DNA from: Chitinophagaceae bacterium
Lineage (GTDB): Bacteria > Bacteroidota > Bacteroidia > Chitinophagales > Chitinophagaceae
Length of the DNA stretch: 64,000 nucleotides
NCBI GenBank assembly: GCA_019638615.1
Contig: JAHBTL010000035.1
Location: 1-64,000, forward strand
Direction: 5' to 3'
The notes beneath the pieces are model-generated. The model saw nothing but the letters and a program-made list of their open reading frames with translations. It was not told the origin of the DNA and ran no database searches. The position numbers and the translations under genes are program-made. Below, in pieces: positions 59,589-64,000 of the stretch. How positions within the stretch are numbered: the first letter of the stretch is position 1; each line of letters begins with the position of its first letter.

Positions 59589-60601
59589 CGGGTGGTATTC
59601 CTTGTTTTGACAGATTGAAGAATATCCAGTTGCGCCTGTCTTTTTTCTATATCATTTTTAGGCGCTGTTGCCATGAACTGTTTTTTCTTTTCTTTATTCT
59701 CTTCGCCATAGCGCAATACCGCTTCGGGGCTTACCAATTCAGGGTGCAGTAAGCGGCTGCTTAATGCATAACCCAATGCCTGCAATGTATCGCCCGCAAC
59801 CCATTCATATATTTCAATTTCTTCCGCGCTTAATTCTTTCAGGTATTTGTTGGTGTTATGCTGCATTACGGGCTTCTCAAGATTCTTCCACATTTCGCCG
59901 GCAGCGGCGGCGGCTCTTGAAGAGCTGGATTCATAAAACTGCATCATCTCATCCCTGTATTCAATATTCAGGAACCCGCATAACGACCGTACACATTTCT
60001 CCGGCTCTGCAACCAGCTTTTCGTAGTTCAGTAAAAAAACTTTCCCGTCGCCATATTGCTTGTATAGTTCAAGACAGATGTCCTGTTCTTCTTTCCACTG
60101 TTTGGCAAGATGGTAAACATGCTTGTCTCCTACGATCGCTTTTTTAAAAGAGAGCGCTACATCCCTTCCGTCTCTGTATAAAAATATATATTTAAGATTC
60201 AATCCGAATGCTTCCATTGCCTGCGAGTAAAAAAGATTTTGCATGCTTTTGCAGCACCAGTATTGTGCGCTTTTGCTCTTTGCAACCGCCTCGTAAATCA
60301 GGCGGAATATTTCGAAAATATGATTTTGCCGGGATTTTGCCAATATGGCTTCCTTATCAAACTGCACCGCTTCCCAGGGAACAGGATTAGCATTTACATA
60401 ATCCACCATATCACTTACCAGTAACCGGTAGTTCTGCTCATTCAGCGGATCATACAGGTGCAGCAGCGGCATAAAAATATGCAGCAAATGCGGAGGATGA
60501 GGCGCGGCAATGGCAGGATGCTGCTCAAGCATTACACGCAGCAGGTTTGAGCCGGAACGTTGTGTGCCTATAAATTGTATGCCGGGCAGGGGATCAGACA
60601 T
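59585..60601 (-). CDS. PAPS-dependent sulfotransferase
   Basis: In this 338-residue protein the 5'-phosphosulfate-binding loop is FIGTQRSGSNLLRVMLEQHP near the N-terminus. The 3'-phosphate-binding motif is YIFLYRDGRDVALSFKKAI at about 140-160, and LNYEKLVAEPEKCVRSLCGFLNIEY is also conserved. The cytoplasmic fold transfers a sulfuryl group from PAPS to an acceptor such as a lipid, glycan or small molecule; the acceptor is not visible. It is 11 bp downstream of cysC. Bacteroides has comparable sulfotransferase clusters with PAPS genes. Confidence 0.9.
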   Translation of the reverse strand: MSDPLPGIQFIGTQRSGSNLLRVMLEQHPAIAAPHPPHLLHIFMPLLHLYDPLNEQNYRLLVSDMVDYVNANPVPWEAVQFDKEAILAKSRQNHIFEIFRLIYEAVAKSKSAQYWCCKSMQNLFYSQAMEAFGLNLKYIFLYRDGRDVALSFKKAIVGDKHVYHLAKQWKEEQDICLELYKQYGDGKVFLLNYEKLVAEPEKCVRSLCGFLNIEYRDEMMQFYESSSSRAAAAAGEMWKNLEKPVMQHNTNKYLKELSAEEIEIYEWVAGDTLQALGYALSSRLLHPELVSPEAVLRYGEENKEKKKQFMATAPKNDIEKRQAQLDILQSVKTRNTTR

Positions 60602-60612
60602 AGAGTTTCTCT

Positions 60613-61218
60613 TTATAAAGCAGGCTGAATGTGCGGAAATATTTGTGTGAATAATGTTTCAGCGCTTTCTTCCGGCAATTGTTCAGATGTGTTCAGTACC
60701 AGCCAGGGATGCAAAGGCGCTTCGAATGCTGAGCCTATTCCTGTAAAATCTTTTATTTCGTTATTGCGCGCTTTTTTATACAAACCTTTTACATCACGTT
60801 CTTCGCAAACTGCCAGTGAACATTCCGTATATACTTCAAAGTACAGGTCGCCTAAAATAGACGAAGCAATATCGCGATGCTGCTGCAATGGCGTAATGAA
60901 TGAGCAGATGGTGATCACATTTTTCCGGACGAGCAGCTTTGCTATTTCGGCGGCGCGTCGTATGTTTTCGGCGCGGTCTTTTGTGCTGAAGGAAAGATCT
61001 TTATTGAGCGTATTTCTCAGCACATCTCCATCTAAAGTGAGGGCAAAATAATTTTCTTCTTTTAAACGCTGTTCCAGCAGTTGCGCTATGGTAGTTTTCC
61101 CGGAGCCTGATAACCCCATCAGCCATATGGCTATACCACGCTGCTGCAGCCAGCTGTTTTCAAGTCCCCGGCTTGCCAGTGCAAGCAGTCCATCAATATC
61201 ATTGTATCCTGATAACAT
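60613..61218 (-). CDS. cysC: Adenylylsulfate kinase CysC
   Basis: This roughly 201-residue protein has P-loop MGLSGSGKTTIAQLLE, LDGDVLRNTLNKDLSFSTKDRAENIRR and the conserved ICSFITPLQQHRDIA, followed by VYTECSLAVCEERDVKGLYKKA. It phosphorylates APS to PAPS for the sulfotransferase encoded next. The ATG at 61,218 is used; a GTG at 61,236 would add six residues and overlap the upstream gene by 14 bp. No ATP-sulfurylase genes are within the window. Confidence 0.93.
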   Translation of the reverse strand: MLSGYNDIDGLLALASRGLENSWLQQRGIAIWLMGLSGSGKTTIAQLLEQRLKEENYFALTLDGDVLRNTLNKDLSFSTKDRAENIRRAAEIAKLLVRKNVITICSFITPLQQHRDIASSILGDLYFEVYTECSLAVCEERDVKGLYKKARNNEIKDFTGIGSAFEAPLHPWLVLNTSEQLPEESAETLFTQIFPHIQPAL

Positions 61219-61222
61219 CCTT

Positions 61223-64000
61223 TTATTGTTTTTCACTTATCAGCAACAACCAGCCTTTTCCCTTTTCAACAGGAATGCTGTCTTTCACATTCCATGTTTT
61301 TTCTTCCTGGAAATTTTTTACAGCCGGGGCGGTGATCACCGCTTTTGAAGGGTCGATGCCCAGCTTGTTCCAGTTGATGTTCAGGGTGATACTTGTATCA
61401 GTGCTGTTCCAGCTTGCAACAGATACCAACGCTGTATTGTTTTTCTGATATACTGTTGCCAGCACATTTTCGTTGCTGGTGGTTACCGGGCAATTGTCGC
61501 TCCAGTAACCGATCATTTTTGAATCCTTCATGCCAAAATCATCCCACACCTTCCATATGCCGCCGGGGTCGTTGCCATCATAAGGCATGCGGTTTGTCAT
61601 ACCGTATATCATTCCACGCCAGGGGTTTCCTCCTTTTTCCAGCATCTCGCCCATTAAACCAAATGGTATGCCGCTGACTTCGGTGAGAAAGAAATCCGGG
61701 CTGTTGCTTTCATAATCGAAATATTCTCCAAACCACAACCTGTTCAGGTAGGGAAAATGTTCCATGTACAAATTGGCGCTGTTGTTAAAGCCGTCGTTTT
61801 TATTATACTGGTTGGCAGAATGAAGGTCAATAATACCAGGGTACCTGCCACCAGGCAGGGCGGGGTTGTTTTGCGTAAGCACCCGCTTAATGCGCTTCAT
61901 GGTTATCCTGTCAAAAGCCACATCATCTAAATAAATACCATCTATGCCTACATTTTTTACGAGCCAGTTCATACCCTCCACATAATAATTATGCCAGCGG
62001 CTCATACCGCTGTTAATGATGGCCGCATCTTTTATAGAAGGTACAAACCAGGCGGCGATATAATCATCGCCTATATGCTCCTGGAGCCAGCTATAGCCGC
62101 CGCCTTTACCGGGAGAGTATATTTCATGCCCCAGGCTTCGCATAGGGAATGTTTCATAAGCCCTGTTCGATACCTCTCTTACCGTATTATATATCTTCAC
62201 TTTTAAGCCCAGCCTGTGCGCAGAGTCGATATAGCTTTTCATTTTGCGCCATTCAATGAACGGGTAGTTGATCCATGGGTTGATCTCATTGGCATGATGA
62301 ATATTAATGACGGTGGAGCCCACAGCTTTTACTTCACTGACCGGCGAGTACTTATGGTAGAAACGCGTTTCCCATTGAAAGTCTGTATTGATGGTATGGA
62401 ATGGCGTTATCAGCAGTGTGAAATTATAGAACAGCGTATCTCCTTTTTGCATGAAACGCTCGCCGGAATAGTTGTTCACATTGACCCTGTTGCCCTCTTC
62501 AGATATGGCAATGCCGCCTTTATTTTCATTGCCCCATGAGGCAGGCAGCAGCAAAGGTTTCTGCAGGTAAAAATTAGTATTTAACGGACGGCTGTATTTT
62601 TCGTCTCTTAAGCTGTATTGCAGTCCCAGATTAACATTTCCTATCCATGCGCCATCCTGGTTTTTGGTAGCCACCTCCCATTTCCAGTCAAATGATCCCG
62701 GGCGGTAGCCACCTTTTTGCCCGAGTCCCATCATATACCTGGCCGCATTTTTCGTAAAAGGCAATATCAGCGAGATGTCTTTGATATTAATATTGTTTAA
62801 TGCAGTGAGCTTTACGGTGTACATTACAAAGCCGTCAAACTCTAATGTTGCGTTTACTTCTCTTTTTAAATCAGCATTATAGCTTTCCGCTTTCCAGCTC
62901 ACCGTACCCGGTTCCTTCCTGGTAAATTCAAATCCTTTTTCTTTCCATGCCATTGCGTTTGACGCGCCCTGTTTTGTGACGGTGAATTGGGCAGGGCCTG
63001 CAAAAACCGGTGTCGGCCGGGTAGCGTAGCCCGTCATTTCTTTTGTGAAGTAGGATAGTATCTGCGAGGGAAATCCATTTTCTCCTACAAACATTTTCCT
63101 TCCAAGCAATGAAATACCTCTTCTTTCGACTTTTAATGGCGTATAGGGTGGTATCACTTCATTTTCCTGCGCCATTGTTGAATTGAGCCAGTGCAGGCGT
63201 GTTTGCTTCCAGGGCTCGCTGATGCCGCCGTCTTCCAGTAATTGATCCGCTACATTGATATTCACCTGCACCTGTACATCGGCGTTGCCTTTAGAATGTA
63301 TAACGGCTTTCCCCGTATAATTGCCTTTTGTAACGGTTTCGGGTACCTGCAATAAGCACCACAACGATTGTACTTCCCCCGGTGGTACCTGCACTTTTTG
63401 AGAAAAAGGAGTGGCGTCGTACCGGGTACCTGTATTATTAAGGCAGGATATATTTTTTGCAGGAATGATCTTTCCGGATGATGATCTCAGGTCCGTAAAG
63501 CTCAGGCTCACCTCTTCAAGCTGCTTTATAGCGAACAGGGCAAGCTGAAAGCTGTAATGTTCGCCTCTTGCGGCCTCTCCCGTAAATGACAATGAAGGAC
63601 CCGCTTTTATCCAGCGATAAGGCAGCTTGTTTTTCATCCGTACAGGAAATGCTCTCGATTCAGGAAAAACAATAAATGGCTTAGACTGATTTTTTTTCAG
63701 CAATGCTTCGATTTCCGCTTTGGTTGCCGCTATCTCCATCGGGGCATTGCTGCTGAATTCATTTACAGCCTGCATTTCTTTTGCGGTTGCGTTCGGTGCA
63801 ATAGCATAGTTCAATGTTTGCAGCCATTCTGCCGATGCTGTTTCAACGGGAGAGAGGTATACGCCTTTAGGATAGTTGGCTCTTCCTTCATTTTTATAGG
63901 GCATGTAATAAATGTAGTAGATGCCTTTGCCTGAAGAGGGTTCAAAATAAATATCGCCGCTTTCGGAAGTAATATTTTTTGCAGTGGCGTTTAATACCAG
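61223..64000 (-). CDS. Glycoside-hydrolase-like protein (DUF6067-type), 5' end outside the window
   Basis: The reading frame continues upstream of the ATG at 63,904 to the window edge without a stop (it encodes ITSESGDIYFEPSSGKGIYYIYYM), so the gene is partial at its 5' end and has at least 925 residues. An N-terminal beta-sandwich part is followed by a TIM-barrel-like catalytic part at about 550-800. That part contains INPWINYPFIEWRKMKSYID, LGLKVKIYNTVREVSN, GIDGIYLDDVAFDR and PGIIDLHSANQYNKNDG; D-D in YLDDVAF and D-x-H in IIDLHSA are catalytic candidates. It belongs to the glycoside-hydrolase-domain proteins of the DUF6067 type, as I recall the name. It is followed by cysC with a 4-bp gap (ATG start) or an overlap (GTG start), so they share an operon. 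Confidence 0.8.
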   Translation of the reverse strand: MVLNATAKNITSESGDIYFEPSSGKGIYYIYYMPYKNEGRANYPKGVYLSPVETASAEWLQTLNYAIAPNATAKEMQAVNEFSSNAPMEIAATKAEIEALLKKNQSKPFIVFPESRAFPVRMKNKLPYRWIKAGPSLSFTGEAARGEHYSFQLALFAIKQLEEVSLSFTDLRSSSGKIIPAKNISCLNNTGTRYDATPFSQKVQVPPGEVQSLWCLLQVPETVTKGNYTGKAVIHSKGNADVQVQVNINVADQLLEDGGISEPWKQTRLHWLNSTMAQENEVIPPYTPLKVERRGISLLGRKMFVGENGFPSQILSYFTKEMTGYATRPTPVFAGPAQFTVTKQGASNAMAWKEKGFEFTRKEPGTVSWKAESYNADLKREVNATLEFDGFVMYTVKLTALNNINIKDISLILPFTKNAARYMMGLGQKGGYRPGSFDWKWEVATKNQDGAWIGNVNLGLQYSLRDEKYSRPLNTNFYLQKPLLLPASWGNENKGGIAISEEGNRVNVNNYSGERFMQKGDTLFYNFTLLITPFHTINTDFQWETRFYHKYSPVSEVKAVGSTVINIHHANEINPWINYPFIEWRKMKSYIDSAHRLGLKVKIYNTVREVSNRAYETFPMRSLGHEIYSPGKGGGYSWLQEHIGDDYIAAWFVPSIKDAAIINSGMSRWHNYYVEGMNWLVKNVGIDGIYLDDVAFDRITMKRIKRVLTQNNPALPGGRYPGIIDLHSANQYNKNDGFNNSANLYMEHFPYLNRLWFGEYFDYESNSPDFFLTEVSGIPFGLMGEMLEKGGNPWRGMIYGMTNRMPYDGNDPGGIWKVWDDFGMKDSKMIGYWSDNCPVTTSNENVLATVYQKNNTALVSVASWNSTDTSITLNINWNKLGIDPSKAVITAPAVKNFQEEKTWNVKDSIPVEKGKGWLLLISEKQ

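Overview
The window reads as a chromosomal segment of a Bacteroidota bacterium, most likely of the Chitinophagaceae type. The pointers are a giant PKD-repeat protein with a type B T9SS sorting domain, many Cys-lipobox lipoproteins, weak Shine-Dalgarno sequences, a CarB without the C-terminal allosteric domain, and a Bacteroidetes-type (T6SSiii-like) type VI secretion locus that has TssN and TssO but no TssJ, TssL or TssM. No rRNA, tRNA, CRISPR array, integrase or transposase was found.

Layout. (1) 1-24,000 is mostly housekeeping and surface genes: an OsmC-like peroxidase, a PLP methionine-type aminotransferase, a GH16 glycosidase, a TPR histidine kinase with its NarL-type regulator, several lipoproteins (IPT/TIG, papain-like C1, pentapeptide-repeat), outer-membrane proteins, the 1492-residue PKD/T9SS protein, Bcp, an M23 peptidase and carB. 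A repeat-rich gap and an OMP barrel gene follow. (2) 24,156-24,968 is a Fic-family gene whose catalytic His is Gln. (3) 25,100-58,810 is a large T6SS locus. The minus-strand half (48,050 down to 25,100) encodes the PKD transmembrane protein, ClpV, sheath TssB/TssC, two Hcp/TssD tube proteins, VgrG, a cargo segment (permuted papain-like protein, small partner proteins, PAAR, LysM/peptidoglycan-binding/metallophosphoesterase protein, DUF4123 chaperone), baseplate TssE/F/G/K, membrane TssN/TssO, a BatD-like protein and an FHA protein. The part from 48,186 to 58,810, mostly plus strand, encodes an NlpC/P60 lipoprotein, a minus-strand lipoprotein, two secreted proteins, a 956-residue TPR protein, a membrane PP2C phosphatase and a 1000-residue tandem pseudokinase-kinase. 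(4) 58,821-61,218 is a PAPS module (CysQ, sulfotransferase, CysC), preceded by a glycoside-hydrolase-like gene that runs off the right edge.

How it fits together. Kinase, PP2C phosphatase and FHA protein at the outer ends of one T6SS locus match the logic of the PpkA/PppA/Fha threonine-phosphorylation pathway known from proteobacterial T6SS. The linker between the two kinase domains carries five copies of an acidic/polar T-x-[IV]-[LF] motif, and the last residues of the FHA protein carry a sixth, which suggests a self-contained phospho-threonine/FHA switch. The LysM-metallophosphoesterase and the permuted papain-like protein are the best effector candidates. The whole locus lies between two 103-bp direct repeats (about 93% identical): the 3' end of the intact cysQ on the right, and a decayed cysQ remnant on the left abutting the Fic gene. 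The island therefore appears to have been placed between cysQ and fic.
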